This document shows positions 18,769-28,653 of a stretch of DNA of 64,000 nt, piece by piece. Source of the DNA: Erythrobacter sp. CCH5-A1 (GTDB lineage: Bacteria > Pseudomonadota > Alphaproteobacteria > Sphingomonadales > Sphingomonadaceae); contig NZ_LSKQ01000232.1 in the NCBI RefSeq assembly GCF_001557115.1, positions 1 through 64,000 of the forward strand. The letters run 5' to 3'. Both the position numbers and the translations under genes were made by a program. The first letter of the stretch is position 1; each line of letters begins with the position of its first letter. The notes under the pieces are model-generated. The model searched no databases and had not been told where the DNA came from. It worked only from the letters and a program-made list of their open reading frames with translations.

Positions 18769-19725
18769 TTACTCTCCCCGTTTTTCGATTATCTTCAGTG
18801 ATTGCGCCCAGTGGGCAAAAAGTTCGGGCCATTGGCTGATGACTTGTTCGGGCTCGCCCAGCCCCCAGCCGTGGCCGCCTTCGCGGAACAGGTGCAGCTC
18901 TGCACTCGCCCCGGCGGCGACGAGGGTCTGGAACAGGAGGATGCCGTGGCCCGGCGGCGTGGTCGGATCGTTGGCGGCGGCAAAGATGATGGTCGGCGGC
19001 GCGTCCTTGCCGGCATAGGTGTCGAGCGACCAGGCCGCCTCGGCTGCGGGCGTGGCCTTCTCGCCCACGATCTCGCGGCGGGTGCGGGTGGTGTCGTAGG
19101 GGGCGCGCAGGGTCACGACCGGGAACAGCAGCACGGCGAAATCGGGCCGGGCCGAGACGTGCTCGAAGCGGTCCTTGCCCTCGTAAAGCGCGCGCGCCGG
19201 CTGATAGGCGGTGAAGCCCGCCAGATGCCCGCCTGCCGAAAAGCCCATGATCCCGATCCTGTCCGGCGCGACCCCGAACTCGCCCGCGCGGGTGCGGATG
19301 ATCTTCATCGCCCGCTGCGCGTCCATGAAGGGGGCGCTCGCATCCCAGCCGTCGTTGGGCAGGCGGTAGATCAGCTCGAAGACCGTGAAGCCCTGCGCGG
19401 CGAGCCACTGGGCGGCAGGCGTGCTTTCCTTCTTGAGCTGGATGCGGAAATAGCCGCCCCCGCCCGCCACCAGCACCGCCGCGCCGTTGGACGTGGCGGG
19501 GCGATAGACCACCATGCGCGGCACGGCGATATTGGATACCGCGCCGAGCCCGGTGCCCTCGGTGCCGATCTTCTCCGGGCCTTCCACCTTGCCATTGCCG
19601 GGCGGGGTTCCGGGCCACAGGCGGATTTCTTCGCGCGCGGGGCCGCTCTCCGGCGCGGCCGCGCCGTTTGCCTGGAGCGCGGCGGGCATGAGCGCCGCCA
19701 GAACGGCGATCAGAAGGCGGATCAT
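18769..19725 (-). CDS. Secreted alpha/beta-hydrolase, acetyl-esterase/lipase-like
   Basis: Predicted periplasmic carboxylic-ester hydrolase of 318 residues with a signal peptide (about 1-19). The nucleophile elbow is GFSAGGH, an acidic residue lies in ANDPTTP and the catalytic histidine in GGHGWG. An oxyanion region is visible as GGGGYF. The fold resembles the acetylxylan-esterase/BD-FAE group. The start ATG overlaps the dctA TGA by the ATGA pattern, and the stop is 2 bases before the TonB receptor. In context it may cleave esters to release a C4-dicarboxylate or similar acid for DctA; this is inference from gene order only. Confidence 0.88.
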   Translation of the reverse strand: MIRLLIAVLAALMPAALQANGAAAPESGPAREEIRLWPGTPPGNGKVEGPEKIGTEGTGLGAVSNIAVPRMVVYRPATSNGAAVLVAGGGGYFRIQLKKESTPAAQWLAAQGFTVFELIYRLPNDGWDASAPFMDAQRAMKIIRTRAGEFGVAPDRIGIMGFSAGGHLAGFTAYQPARALYEGKDRFEHVSARPDFAVLLFPVVTLRAPYDTTRTRREIVGEKATPAAEAAWSLDTYAGKDAPPTIIFAAANDPTTPPGHGILLFQTLVAAGASAELHLFREGGHGWGLGEPEQVISQWPELFAHWAQSLKIIEKRGE

Positions 19726-21116
19726 GGCGCCTTCTCCATTGCCCGGACGATGCCCTCGCTCACCGGCCCGCTGCGCTCGTGGCGCTCGCTGTCCTCGGGC
19801 GCGAGCGGCATCGGCGCGCCCGCCAGCGCGGCATCGAGCCGCTCGCGGTCGAGCGCGTTCTCCCAGGCCGCGACGATGATGGTCGCAACTGCATTGCCGA
19901 TGAAATTGGTGAGCGCGCGGCATTCGCTCATGAAGCGGTCGATCCCGAGGATCAGCGCCATCCCGGCGACGGGCACGCTCGGCACCACCGAAAGCGTCGC
20001 GGCGAGGATCACGAAACCCGCCCCCGTCACGCCCGCCGCGCCCTTGGAGCTGATCATCGCCACCAGCACCAGCGCGAGCTGCTCCGACAGGCTGAGCTCG
20101 ATCCCCAGCGCCTGCGCGATGAATAGCGCGGCCAGCGTCATGTAGATATTGGTGCCGTCGAGATTGAAGGAATAGCCGGTGGGCACCACCATCCCCACCA
20201 CCGCCTTGCGGCATCCGGCGATCTCCATCTTCTCCATCAGGCTCGGCAGCGCGGCCTCGGAGGAGGAGGTGCCCAGCACCAGCAGCAATTCCTCGCGCAG
20301 GTAACGGATCAGCGCGATGATCGAGAAGCCGCCCATCCAGCCGACCAGCCCCAGCACCACCAGCACGAAGAAGAGCGATGTGAGGTAGAAGGTCGCCACC
20401 AGCGCGGCGAGATTGGCGAGGCTCTCCAGCCCGAACTCGCCGATGGTGAAGGCAATCGCGCCGAAGGCCCCGATGGGCGCGAACTTCATCAGCATGTGGA
20501 CGAGCTTGAACACCACCGCGCTGAAAGAGGTCAGCACGTCCATCACCAGATCGCTCGCCGGGCGGGTTGCGGCGATCGCTACTCCGGCAAGGATCGCGAC
20601 CAGCAAGACTTGCAGGATATTGCCCTGCGTCACCGCGCTGAACAGGGTTTCGGGGATGATCCCCAGCAGGAAACCGCTGATCGTCTGGGCGTGGGCGGTC
20701 TTGGCGTAATCGGCCACCGCACCGGCATCGAGCGTGGCGGGGTCGATGCCCAGCCCCTCGCCCGGGCGCACCAGATTGCCGACCGCAAGGCCGATCACGA
20801 GCGCGAGGGTGGAGAAGAACAGGAAATAGGCAAAGGCCTTGCCCGCAACGCTGCCGACCGCCTTCAGGTCGCGCATTCCGGCGATGCCGGTGGCCACGGT
20901 GAGGAAGATCACCGGCGCGATGATCATCTTGACCAGCTTGATGAACCCGTCGCCCAGCGGCTTGAGCGCGACGCCGACCTCGGGCGCGAAATGGCCCAGC
21001 GCGGCGCCCAGCGCGATCGCGGTCAGCACTTGAACATAGAGCTGGCGGTAGAACGGCTTGCGCGCGGCAGGGGCGGCAGGCGCGGGCGCAGGCATGGTGG
21101 CACTGTGCAAACCCAT
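19722..21116 (-). CDS. dctA: C4-dicarboxylate:cation symporter DctA
   Basis: Inner-membrane transporter for succinate, fumarate, malate and aspartate, 464 residues. Family landmarks are visible: many membrane helices, the serine-rich loop [23 protein letters not shown], and the [20 protein letters not shown] segment with conserved substrate and cation contacts. An upstream ATG would add 33 residues; the start at 21116 is preferred because AAGGGGAGCC precedes it. First gene of a minus-strand operon with an esterase, TonB receptor, M14 peptidase and hydrolase. A -24/-12 promoter at 21183-21196 and two palindromic sites further upstream point to control by the adjacent DctB-DctD pair. Confidence 0.95.
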   Translation of the reverse strand: MGLHSATMPAPAPAAPAARKPFYRQLYVQVLTAIALGAALGHFAPEVGVALKPLGDGFIKLVKMIIAPVIFLTVATGIAGMRDLKAVGSVAGKAFAYFLFFSTLALVIGLAVGNLVRPGEGLGIDPATLDAGAVADYAKTAHAQTISGFLLGIIPETLFSAVTQGNILQVLLVAILAGVAIAATRPASDLVMDVLTSFSAVVFKLVHMLMKFAPIGAFGAIAFTIGEFGLESLANLAALVATFYLTSLFFVLVVLGLVGWMGGFSIIALIRYLREELLLVLGTSSSEAALPSLMEKMEIAGCRKAVVGMVVPTGYSFNLDGTNIYMTLAALFIAQALGIELSLSEQLALVLVAMISSKGAAGVTGAGFVILAATLSVVPSVPVAGMALILGIDRFMSECRALTNFIGNAVATIIVAAWENALDRERLDAALAGAPMPLAPEDSERHERSGPVSEGIVRAMEKAP

Positions 21117-21182
21117 GTGTCGCCGGCTCCCCTTCAGATAATCTGCTCTCCGCGTCCAGAATCGGCGCGGCGGACGCGATCC

Positions 21183-21196
21183 GCAAGGCCTTGGCC
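21183..21196 (-). promoter_or_regulatory. Sigma-54 (-24/-12) promoter of the dctA operon
   Basis: On the minus strand the sequence reads GG-N10-GC with TTGC at the -12 element (GGCCAAGGCCTTGC), matching the invariant bases of sigma-54 promoters. It lies 67 bases before the dctA start. Two palindromes 55-117 bases upstream are placed as expected for enhancer sites of a DctD-type activator. Confidence 0.7.
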
Positions 21197-21250
21197 TCGC
21201 ATCGTGAGATGTCATGATTTCAGGAGTTTAGGGAATTCGGATGCCGCAAG

Positions 21251-21268
21251 TGTGCGGAAATCCGCACA
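21251..21268. promoter_or_regulatory. Upstream activator palindrome 1 (DctD-type)
   Basis: Perfect palindrome TGTGCGGA-AA-TCCGCACA between dctA and dctB, about 55 bases beyond the -24 element. It resembles rhizobial DctD enhancer sites as I recall them. Confidence 0.65.
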
Positions 21269-21282
21269 GAATGCTTGCGTGC

Positions 21283-21300
21283 TGTGCGGAAAAGCGCACA
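21283..21300. promoter_or_regulatory. Upstream activator palindrome 2 (DctD-type)
   Basis: Imperfect second copy TGTGCGGA-AA-AGCGCACA, centred 32 bases (about three helical turns) from the first. Paired sites are typical for cooperative activator binding. It also lies 37 bases before the dctB start, so it could affect dctB expression. Confidence 0.6.
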
Positions 21301-21336
21301 AGGGTTGCGCGACGGGCAAGCAGGCAGGGGCGGGCG

Positions 21337-22992
21337 ATGCAAGGCAAACTGGGGCGCTGGTATCTGGCCGGGATCGCCGGCATCGCGGCGCTGCTGATCG
21401 CCGCGCTGGCGATGCTCGCCCTCGACCGCGCGATCCGGGTCAGCGCGCTTGCCGAAACCCGCGAGGCGGCGACCAACCAGTCCGCGATCCTTGCCGCCGG
21501 GCTCGAAAGCGAGCTCAACAAGTTCAGCCTCGTGCCGCGCGTGCTCGCTGCCGATCCGGAAGTCGCCGCGCTGCTTGCCGGGGATCGCGCTCAGCGCGAT
21601 GTGATCAACCGCCGGCTTGCCGCGCTGGCGCAGCAGACCAGCGCTGCGGCGATCTATCTGATGGACGCGCGGGGGCTGACGCTGGTGTCGAGCAACTGGG
21701 ACAGGCCCGACAGCTTCATCGGATCGAATTACGGCTTCCGCGACTATTTCGCCAAGGCGCTCGCCGAAGGCACCCATGCCGAATTCGCGCTCGGCACGGT
21801 CAGCCGCCGCCCCGGGCTCTATCTTGCCCAGCGCGTCGGTCCGCCAGACCGCCCGCTCGGCGTGGTTGCGGTCAAGGTCGAGTTCGACAGCCTCGAGGCC
21901 AAGTGGCGCAATGCCGAGGCTGGGGTGTTCGTCACTGATCCCGGCGGGATCGTGCTGCTCGCCAGCAACCCGGACTGGCGCTTTCGCGCAGCCGCGAGCA
22001 GCGCCACCCGCGATCCGGCGCGCGACGCGGTGCGCTTCGGGGTTGCAGAGCCCGAGCCGCTCAAGCTGCCGGCCGGGGCCGCCCAGGTGCGGCTGATCGA
22101 GAAGATCCAGCCGATCGCGCCGGTGGGCTGGGAGCTGCACCTGCTCACCGACCCCTCTGCGCGCGTTTCGGTGGCGCTGGCGAATGGACGGCTGGCTGGC
22201 GTGATCGCGCTGGCGCTTATCCTTCTGGCAGCCCTTTGCGCCTGGCAGTGGCAGCGCCAGCGCGAGGCGCGCGCCGCAGCCACGGTCGCCGCCCAGACTG
22301 CAGCCTTGCGCGAACAGCTGCAGCAGGCCAACCGCTTGGCAACGCTCGGCCAGATCACCGCCGGGCTCGGCCACGAAATCCGCCAGCCGCTCGCCGCGAT
22401 GCGGGTGTTTGCCGAGAACGGCGAACGCCTGCTTGCCGCCGACCGCACCGGGGAGGCGGCGGCCAACTTCGCGCGCATCGCGGGGCTCGCCGGTCGGATC
22501 GGCGAGATCACCGAGGAACAGCTCCACTTCAGCCGCCGCTCGGCCGAGGAGCCGCGCCTCGTTACCCTCGGCGAGGTGATCGACGGATCGCTGCTGTTGC
22601 TGCGCGACCAGATCCGCCACAAGGGTCTGGCGCTCGAGCCGCCAGCAGCCGAGCTTGCCGAGGTCAGCGTGCGGGCCCGCCCGGTTCAGCTTCAGCAGGT
22701 GCTGGTCAACCTGCTCCAGAACGCGGTGCAGGCCTGCGGGGAGGGCGGGCAGATCGTGCTCGCCATCGCTGCCGAGGGCACACGGGTGCGGCTCAGCGTC
22801 ACCGACAGCGGCCCCGGCGTCGCGCCCGAGGTGCGCGACGCGCTGTTCCAGCCCTTCGTCACCAGCAAGCCCGAAGGCATCGGCCTGGGGCTCGCCATCG
22901 CACGCGACATCATGCGCCAGCTGGGCGGCGACCTGCTCCACGAGGACACGCCCGGCGGCGCGCGTTTCACCATGGTCATGCCCGCCGCATGA
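21337..22992 (+). CDS. dctB: C4-dicarboxylate sensor histidine kinase DctB
   Basis: Membrane sensor kinase of 551 residues. Two hydrophobic segments (about 8-28 and 288-308) flank a periplasmic PDC/Cache-type sensor. The dimerisation H-box is GLGHEIRQPLAAM with the phosphoryl-accepting histidine at about residue 346. The ATPase part shows NLLQNAVQAC (N box), DSGPGVAPE (G1), FVTSKPEGIGLGLAIA (F/G2). The ATG at 21337 is preceded by CAGGCAGGGGCGG, and the open extension upstream would run over the activator palindromes, so it is unlikely to be translated. Its TGA overlaps the dctD ATG. It should detect external C4-dicarboxylates and phosphorylate DctD. Confidence 0.93.
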   Translation: MQGKLGRWYLAGIAGIAALLIAALAMLALDRAIRVSALAETREAATNQSAILAAGLESELNKFSLVPRVLAADPEVAALLAGDRAQRDVINRRLAALAQQTSAAAIYLMDARGLTLVSSNWDRPDSFIGSNYGFRDYFAKALAEGTHAEFALGTVSRRPGLYLAQRVGPPDRPLGVVAVKVEFDSLEAKWRNAEAGVFVTDPGGIVLLASNPDWRFRAAASSATRDPARDAVRFGVAEPEPLKLPAGAAQVRLIEKIQPIAPVGWELHLLTDPSARVSVALANGRLAGVIALALILLAALCAWQWQRQREARAAATVAAQTAALREQLQQANRLATLGQITAGLGHEIRQPLAAMRVFAENGERLLAADRTGEAAANFARIAGLAGRIGEITEEQLHFSRRSAEEPRLVTLGEVIDGSLLLLRDQIRHKGLALEPPAAELAEVSVRARPVQLQQVLVNLLQNAVQACGEGGQIVLAIAAEGTRVRLSVTDSGPGVAPEVRDALFQPFVTSKPEGIGLGLAIARDIMRQLGGDLLHEDTPGGARFTMVMPAA

Positions 22993-24338
22993 GTGCCGCA
23001 GCTCCCCTCCTTCAGGTTGCGCTGGTCGAGGACGATCCGCCGCTGCGCGAGGCGACGATGCAGGCGCTCGTGCTCGAAGGGGCCGAGGTCACGCCCTTTC
23101 CCGATGCGCGCGCGGCGCTGGCGTGGCTCGATGCCGATTACCCTGGCGTGGTGGTCAGCGATGTGCGCATGCCGGGGATCGACGGGATCGCCTTCTTTGC
23201 GGCTCTGCGCGAGATCGACCCCGATCTGCCGGTGATCCTGACCACCGGGCACGGCGACATCGCGATGGCGGTGGCGGCGATGAAGAATGGTGCGGCAGAT
23301 TTCCTGACCAAGCCCTATTCCTCGGCCGATCTGATCCGTGCCGTGCGCGCCGCGACCGAGCGCCGCGTTCTGGCGCTGGAGAACCGCGCCTTGCGCGAGG
23401 CGGCGGGGCGCAGCGCCGAGGGGGCGATCCCCGGCAGCTCGGCCGCGGCGCAGCGACTGCGCTCGGTGATCGAGGGCGTCGCGCGCTCCGAGATCGACGT
23501 GGTGCTGACCGGCCCGGCGGGCACCGGCAAGAGCCACGCCGCGCGCCTGATCCACGATCTGAGCCCGCGCCGCGGCCGCCCTTTCGTGACCGTCGATGCC
23601 GGCGTCCTGGCGCACGAGGATGCCGAGCTCCTGCTGTTCGGCCGCGATCCGGGGTCGGGGCCGGGCGGCGGTCTGTCGCGCACCGGCCTCATCGAGCGTG
23701 CCAATGGCGGCACTCTGTTCCTCGACGAGGTCGCCGCGGCCGATGCGGTGCTTACCGCGCGGCTGCTGTCGCTGGTCGAGACCCGCCAGGTCATGCCAAT
23801 CGGCGCCGCGCGCGCGCGCGCGCTCAACATCCGCATCGTCATCGCGCGGCTGACCGACGATACCGGCGCGGGCTCCGGGGAGGGCGGGTCGGGTGCGCGC
23901 GATCCGCTGTGGCACCGCCTGGGTGCGGTGCAGATCGCTCTCCCGCCATTGCGCGAGCGGCGCGAGGATGTGCCCGAGATCTTCCGCCTGTTCGTCGCCC
24001 GGCATGCGCGCGAGACGGGGCTGGCCGCGCCTCCCATCGGCGCGGCGGAGTGGCGCCATGTCCAGACCCACGACTGGCCAGGCAACCTTCACGAGCTTTC
24101 TGGCTTTGCCCGCGCCTTCGTGCTCGGCCTGTCCGATCTCGGCGCGCCGCCCGCGCCCCTCGGCACGCAGCGCCCGCTCCACCAGATCGTCGCCGATTTC
24201 GAGCGCGCCGTGCTCGAGGACGCGCTGCGCCAGTGCCGTGGCGACATCGCTGCCTTGCAGGCGATGCTCCAGACGCCGAGAAAGACGCTCTACGACAAGC
24301 TGGCGCGATACGACCTCAAGCCGGCGCGCTTCCGGTAA
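22989..24338 (+). CDS. dctD: DctD-type response regulator with a degenerate GAFTGA loop
   Basis: Response regulator of 449 residues paired with DctB. Receiver domain about 8-125 with phospho-acceptor D58, AAA+ central domain about 145-375 with Walker A GPAGTGKS (175-182) and Walker B GTLFLDEV (241-248), and a C-terminal Fis-type HTH (RKTLYDKL). The loop that normally reads GAFTGA and contacts sigma-54 is replaced by a glycine-rich PGSGPGGGLS near 221-230, while LLLFG before it and the GGTLFLDE after it are kept. Activation of sigma-54 may therefore use an altered loop or not occur. Overlap with dctB is ATGA. Expected targets are the palindromes at 21251-21300. Confidence 0.9.
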   Translation: MSAAAPLLQVALVEDDPPLREATMQALVLEGAEVTPFPDARAALAWLDADYPGVVVSDVRMPGIDGIAFFAALREIDPDLPVILTTGHGDIAMAVAAMKNGAADFLTKPYSSADLIRAVRAATERRVLALENRALREAAGRSAEGAIPGSSAAAQRLRSVIEGVARSEIDVVLTGPAGTGKSHAARLIHDLSPRRGRPFVTVDAGVLAHEDAELLLFGRDPGSGPGGGLSRTGLIERANGGTLFLDEVAAADAVLTARLLSLVETRQVMPIGAARARALNIRIVIARLTDDTGAGSGEGGSGARDPLWHRLGAVQIALPPLRERREDVPEIFRLFVARHARETGLAAPPIGAAEWRHVQTHDWPGNLHELSGFARAFVLGLSDLGAPPAPLGTQRPLHQIVADFERAVLEDALRQCRGDIAALQAMLQTPRKTLYDKLARYDLKPARFR

Positions 24339-24602
24339 CGGGACGATTTTCGACAATTTTCAGGACGGACTCGCACATCCGCGCATGCTTGGCTGAACGG
24401 GAGCCGAACGCCTGATGACAGACGGCGACGGCTGTCGGTCGGTTGCCGAACGGCGTAAATCCTGTGACAATAATGACACATTTTGGCGGCCGCAGGGTTT
24501 TTCCCACGCCCGGCGTATCTACAAGGCTTGGCAGACAAGCCCGCATTTTACATCAGTGTCAGCATGAGCCCGAACTGGGACGGGCAAAACAAGGTGGGCA
24601 AA
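24339..24602. promoter_or_regulatory. Leader region of the second TonB receptor
   Basis: 264 bases between dctD and the receptor with lower GC than the flanks. It should contain the receptor promoter. No clear terminator for dctD and no confident -35/-10 were found. A GG/GC pair at 24529-24543 has an 11-base spacer and was not accepted as a sigma-54 site. Confidence 0.3.
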
Positions 24603-27600
24603 ATGAAGACATCGTTTGTTTCGCGCGCGAATCGCGTCTCTTTGATGCTGGGCGTGGCGCTTGGTGCTGTGGCCATGTCGCAGCCGGCATTCGCGCAGGA
24701 TGCGGCCGAAGAGGAGCCGGCAGTCGAAGAGGAAGCCGCGCCGGCTTCCGACGCCATCGTCGTCACGGGCTCGCGCATCCGCTCGGTCACTCCGTTCAAC
24801 AGCCCCGATCCGATCGCGGTTCTGGACCCCGAAGTCGCCAAGAAGGAAGGCCGCACCGATCTTGCGAGCACGCTGCAAGGCTCCTCGATCGCGGCTGGCT
24901 CGACCCAGGTGACCGCGGCGCTTTCGTCCAACTTCGTGACCAATGGCGGCCCGGGCGCGCAGACGATCGACCTTCGCGGCCTCGGCGCCAACCGCACGCT
25001 GGTGCTGCTCAACGGCCGCCGCGCAGGGCCTGCCGGTACGCGCGGTGGGGTGTCCTCGTTCGACCTCAACGTGCTGCCGCTGTCGATCGTCAGCGACATC
25101 CAGATCCTCAAGACCGGCGCCTCGTCGGTCTACGGTTCGGATGCGGTCGCCGGCGTGGTGAACATCTTCACCAAGACCAAGATGGACGGCCTGCGGCTCG
25201 ATCTCAACGCTTCGGTGCCGTTCGACAGCGGGGGGGGAGAACTTCCGCATCAGCGGCGCGTGGGGCAAGACCTTCGACCGCGGCCATATCCTGTTTGCCG
25301 GCGACTACACCAAGACCAAGGAACTCGCCCGCGGCGATCGCGACTACCTGGCCTGTCCTGAGGCCTACATCTTCGACCAGAGTGGCAATCGGGCCGACCT
25401 GATCGATCCGCGCACCGGACAGCCGCACTGCGAGGATCTGCGCTGGGGCCACGTGTGGACCTACCGGCTGATCGACAACCTGCGGCTCGATGGTCCGGGC
25501 GGTCCCAACACCGGGATCCAGACCACGCCCGGCGCGGTGCAGCTGCTGCAGTTCCAGTATCCTGACGGTCCTGGTTCAGGCGTGCTCGGCATTCCTGCCT
25601 ACGGCGCACCGGCATTCCCGGGCGATTTCGGCGCTCCGGCGGGCTGGTTCCCGACCGGATACAACGCCGCTTCGATGGCCGTGCAGAACGCCTACCACCC
25701 GTTTGTCGAGCAATCGACCATCATCCCCGAAACCGATCTCTACACGGCCTATGCCGAAGGCGCCTTCGAGGTTTCGAGCGCGGTCGAGCTGTTCGGCGAG
25801 TTCCTCTTCAACCGCCGCGAAACTTACCAGAACGGCTGGCGCCAGTTCTGGAACTTCGGCTACACCGGCGACCTCTACGGCACGGGCACGCCGGCAACGC
25901 TGTGGGCACCGGGCTTCACCGGCGTCAACCTGCTGAGCCCGACCGGCATCACCGATCTGTCGGACAACAGCCAGCAGGTCGATTACTACCGCGGCGTCGC
26001 CGGGGTTCGCGGCGAGATCAGCAGCAAGGGTAACTGGACCTACGACATCCACGCCCAGTACAGCCGCAGCATCGGCCGCTATCGCAGCCAGCAGATCCTG
26101 CAGGATGTCTACGACACGGGCTACTTCCAGACTTCGTCCTGCGTCGGCACCGTGACCCCGATCTCGGGCAAGCAGTGCATCGATCTGCCCTGGACCAATC
26201 CTTACTTCCTGCGCGGGGAACTCACGCCCGCTCAGGCTGACTTCCTGACCGATTGGGAAGAAGGCCGCACGCTCTATACCCAGAAGACCGCCGAAGCGAT
26301 CCTGTCGGGCGAACTCTTGACCCTGCCCGGCGGCCCGCTGGCGCTCGCGGTCGGCGCCTCGATCCGCGAAGACCTGATCAACGACAAGCCTGGCGAAATC
26401 ACGCTGGCGGCAAACGCCTGGGGCGCCTCGGCGAGCGGCATCACGGCGGGCAAGAGCCTGACCACCGAAGCCTTCGCCGAAGTCAACCTGCCGGTCCTGT
26501 CCGACATGAAGTTCATCGAAGAGCTCACCTTGTCGGGGGCCGGCCGTGTCACAAACGTCAAGGCCACCCGCGCCTCCGACGGGGTCGAGTCAGAGGACAA
26601 CGGCAACTGGACCTACAAGATCGGCCTCAATTGGACGGTCACCGACTGGCTGCGCTTCCGCGGCAGCTACGGCACCTCGTATCGTGCGCCAGCGCTGTTC
26701 GAACAGTTCCTTGCCGACGAGACGAGCTTCGTTCCGCAGAACCGCATCGATCCCTGCGTGGCATGGGGCGCGAACCTGGCATCGGGCGCGATTTCGCAGC
26801 GCCGTGCGGATAACTGTGCGGCCGATGGCATCCCCGCAACCTATGGCGGCGGCGGCATCAGCGCGACGATCATCTCTTCGGGCGGTCTCGGCATTCTCGA
26901 GTCCGAAACGTCGCAGGCGCTCGTCGTGGGCACGATCCTCACGCCCAGCATCGGTTTCCTGCCCGATACCGACATCAGCATCGCGGTCGACTACTTCGAC
27001 ATCAAGGTCGAAGGCGAGATCTCGCAGCTGGGGGCGGGAACGATCCTTGCGGGTTGCTATGACTCGCTGGAATTCGCGACCGAGCCGCTGTGCAACCTGT
27101 TCACCCGCGGCCAGAACGTCTCGGCCCCGTTCCAGATCGCCACGGTGCGCGACTCGTTCATCAACGTGTCGAGCCAGAAGAACTCGGGCCTCGATCTTTC
27201 GGTCCGCGTCGGTCAGGACCTGGGCTCGCTCGGCAAAGTCTCGCTCACCGCGGACATGACCTGGCAGATCACGGACGATTCCCAGCTGCTGCCGACCTCG
27301 CCCGTGCTGAACGAGAACGGCTTTGTCGGTTCGCCCCGGTGGGTCGGCGACTTCCGCGCCAACTGGGAGCATCCCTCGGGCTTCAGCCTGTTCTACGGCA
27401 TGAACGTGGTCGGCTCGGGTAGCTCGCGCGAGCTGTTCGACCGCGGCCGGCCCACGGCCAACGGCTGCCTGCGCTCGTTCAACAACCAGGGCACCGCCAG
27501 CACCGCGGACGATCTGCCGATCTACGGTGTCTACTGCCCGGACCTCGATGTGCCTGCGACCTTCTACCACAACATCTCGATCACGCAGGAGATCGCCGAC

Positions 27601-27768
27601 GGTCGCTTCACGATCACCATGGGCGTTTCGAACCTGTTCGACACCCGTCCGCCGCGGGTTTCGGTGCTGAACGGCGGCACGATCACCACGCTCGGGCCGG
27701 TGGCTGCGACCTCGCAGTATGACTTCGTGGGACGCCGCGGTTTCGTCAACGTTTCGACGAAGTTCTGA
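24603..27768 (+). pseudogene. TonB-dependent receptor, frameshifted in an eight-G run
   Basis: Outer-membrane receptor that would be about 1054 residues. The first part has a signal peptide ending AFAQ, a plug with DAIVVTGSRI, LRGLGANRTLVLLNGRR and SVYGSDAVAGVVNI. At 25230-25237 there are eight G; with seven, the reading continues as SGGENFRISGAWGKTFDRG and runs to the barrel end VGRRGFVNVSTKF at 27768. As given, the first frame stops at about 25361. The rest of the gene has no decay, so this is a recent event, a reversible length change in the G run, or a sequencing error. It is followed by a strong terminator and two sulfotransferase genes. The ligand is unknown. Confidence 0.88.
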
Positions 27769-27790
27769 TCGCTCCACCCAACGGGACAAC

Positions 27791-27822
27791 GAAGAGGCGG
27801 CATGGCAACATGCCGCCTCTTC
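27791..27822 (+). terminator. Strong hairpin terminator after the TonB receptor
   Basis: A perfect 14-bp stem (GAAGAGGCGGCATG at 27791-27804, loop GCAA, matching arm 27809-27822). The 3' side ends TCTTC-TGTC rather than in a long T-run. It lies 22 bases after the receptor stop and separates it from the sulfotransferases, or allows partial read-through. Confidence 0.75.
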
Positions 27823-27854
27823 TGTCATAGGCCTGCAAGGAGACGGTTTTCGCA

Positions 27855-28640
27855 ATGCCCGAAGTGTTCGTCAGATCCGATACGCTCGATGCCGAGAACG
27901 CGCGGTTCGTGCAGGCCCGCCTGCGCCAGCCGGTGTTCCTCAATTCCGTGCCCAAGAGCGGCAGCCACCTGCTGCGCAACATCCTGCGCATGTTCGTGCC
28001 GGTGGACCAGCAATATGCCGCCGACTTCATTCAGTGGCCCACGCTCCAGCAGCACCGCCACGCCTTCGATCCCGCCCGCCCGGCCTTGAGCTGGGGGCAC
28101 CTGTTCTTCGCCGACGCCTCGGTGGTCGAAACCGCAGCCTGCCGCCGCATCGTGCTCTACCGCGATCCCTACGACTGGGTGATTGCGCGCGCGCGGTTCC
28201 TGCTGTCGGACCAGTTCTCGGGCAACACCGACCATCTCAAGAACGGCGTGATGAGCACCGACGAGCTGCTGACGATGATGATCTTCGGCCTGCCGGGCAA
28301 GCTTCCCTCGCTCAATGCCATCTACGAGCTGAATGCGGTCGCATGGCTGGGCGCGCGGGCGCATCTGCTCAAGCTGGAAGACCTCAGCGAGGCGGTGCGC
28401 ACGCTCGGCTCGCCCGAGGCGGAACGGTTCTTCGCCGGCCTGCTCGAGGCCTGCGGCATCGATATGCCCGGCGACTGGCAAGACCGGGTCAGGATCGGCG
28501 CCGACCCTGCGCAAAGCGGCACGGCGCGCGACAACCTCACCGGCGTTGCGATCACCTTGCCGGACCGGCTGGGGGAGCGCCACAAGGCACTGGTCGATTA
28601 CCACGCGCCCGGCCTGCGGGCCGTGCTCGGATATTCCTGA
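27855..28640 (+). CDS. Sulfotransferase-family protein
   Basis: Predicted PAPS-dependent sulfotransferase of 261 residues. The 5'-phosphosulfate loop is FLNSVPKSGSHLLRNIL near 28-44, and the 3'-phosphate binding segment is IVLYRDPYDWVIARARFL near 98-115. No signal peptide or membrane segment is seen, so it should act in the cytoplasm. It begins just after the receptor terminator and 13 bases before a second, TPR-containing sulfotransferase. The acceptor is unknown: carbohydrate, peptide or lipid are all possible. Assignment to the superfamily is good; the specific reaction is not. Confidence 0.82.
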   Translation: MPEVFVRSDTLDAENARFVQARLRQPVFLNSVPKSGSHLLRNILRMFVPVDQQYAADFIQWPTLQQHRHAFDPARPALSWGHLFFADASVVETAACRRIVLYRDPYDWVIARARFLLSDQFSGNTDHLKNGVMSTDELLTMMIFGLPGKLPSLNAIYELNAVAWLGARAHLLKLEDLSEAVRTLGSPEAERFFAGLLEACGIDMPGDWQDRVRIGADPAQSGTARDNLTGVAITLPDRLGERHKALVDYHAPGLRAVLGYS

Positions 28641-28653
28641 ACCCGGTCTGCGC

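Noticed and set aside
15647..19018. Long + strand open frame opposite the TonB receptor
   Set aside because: Same codon-mirror effect; composition is His/Gly/Asp-rich without family motifs.
22989..24338. Calling dctD a pseudogene because of the missing GAFTGA
   Set aside because: The frame is intact, Walker motifs, receiver aspartate and HTH are present and the gene is coupled to dctB.
24529..24543. Sigma-54-like GG/GC pair before the second TonB receptor
   Set aside because: Spacer is 11 rather than 10 and the -12 element lacks TTGC.
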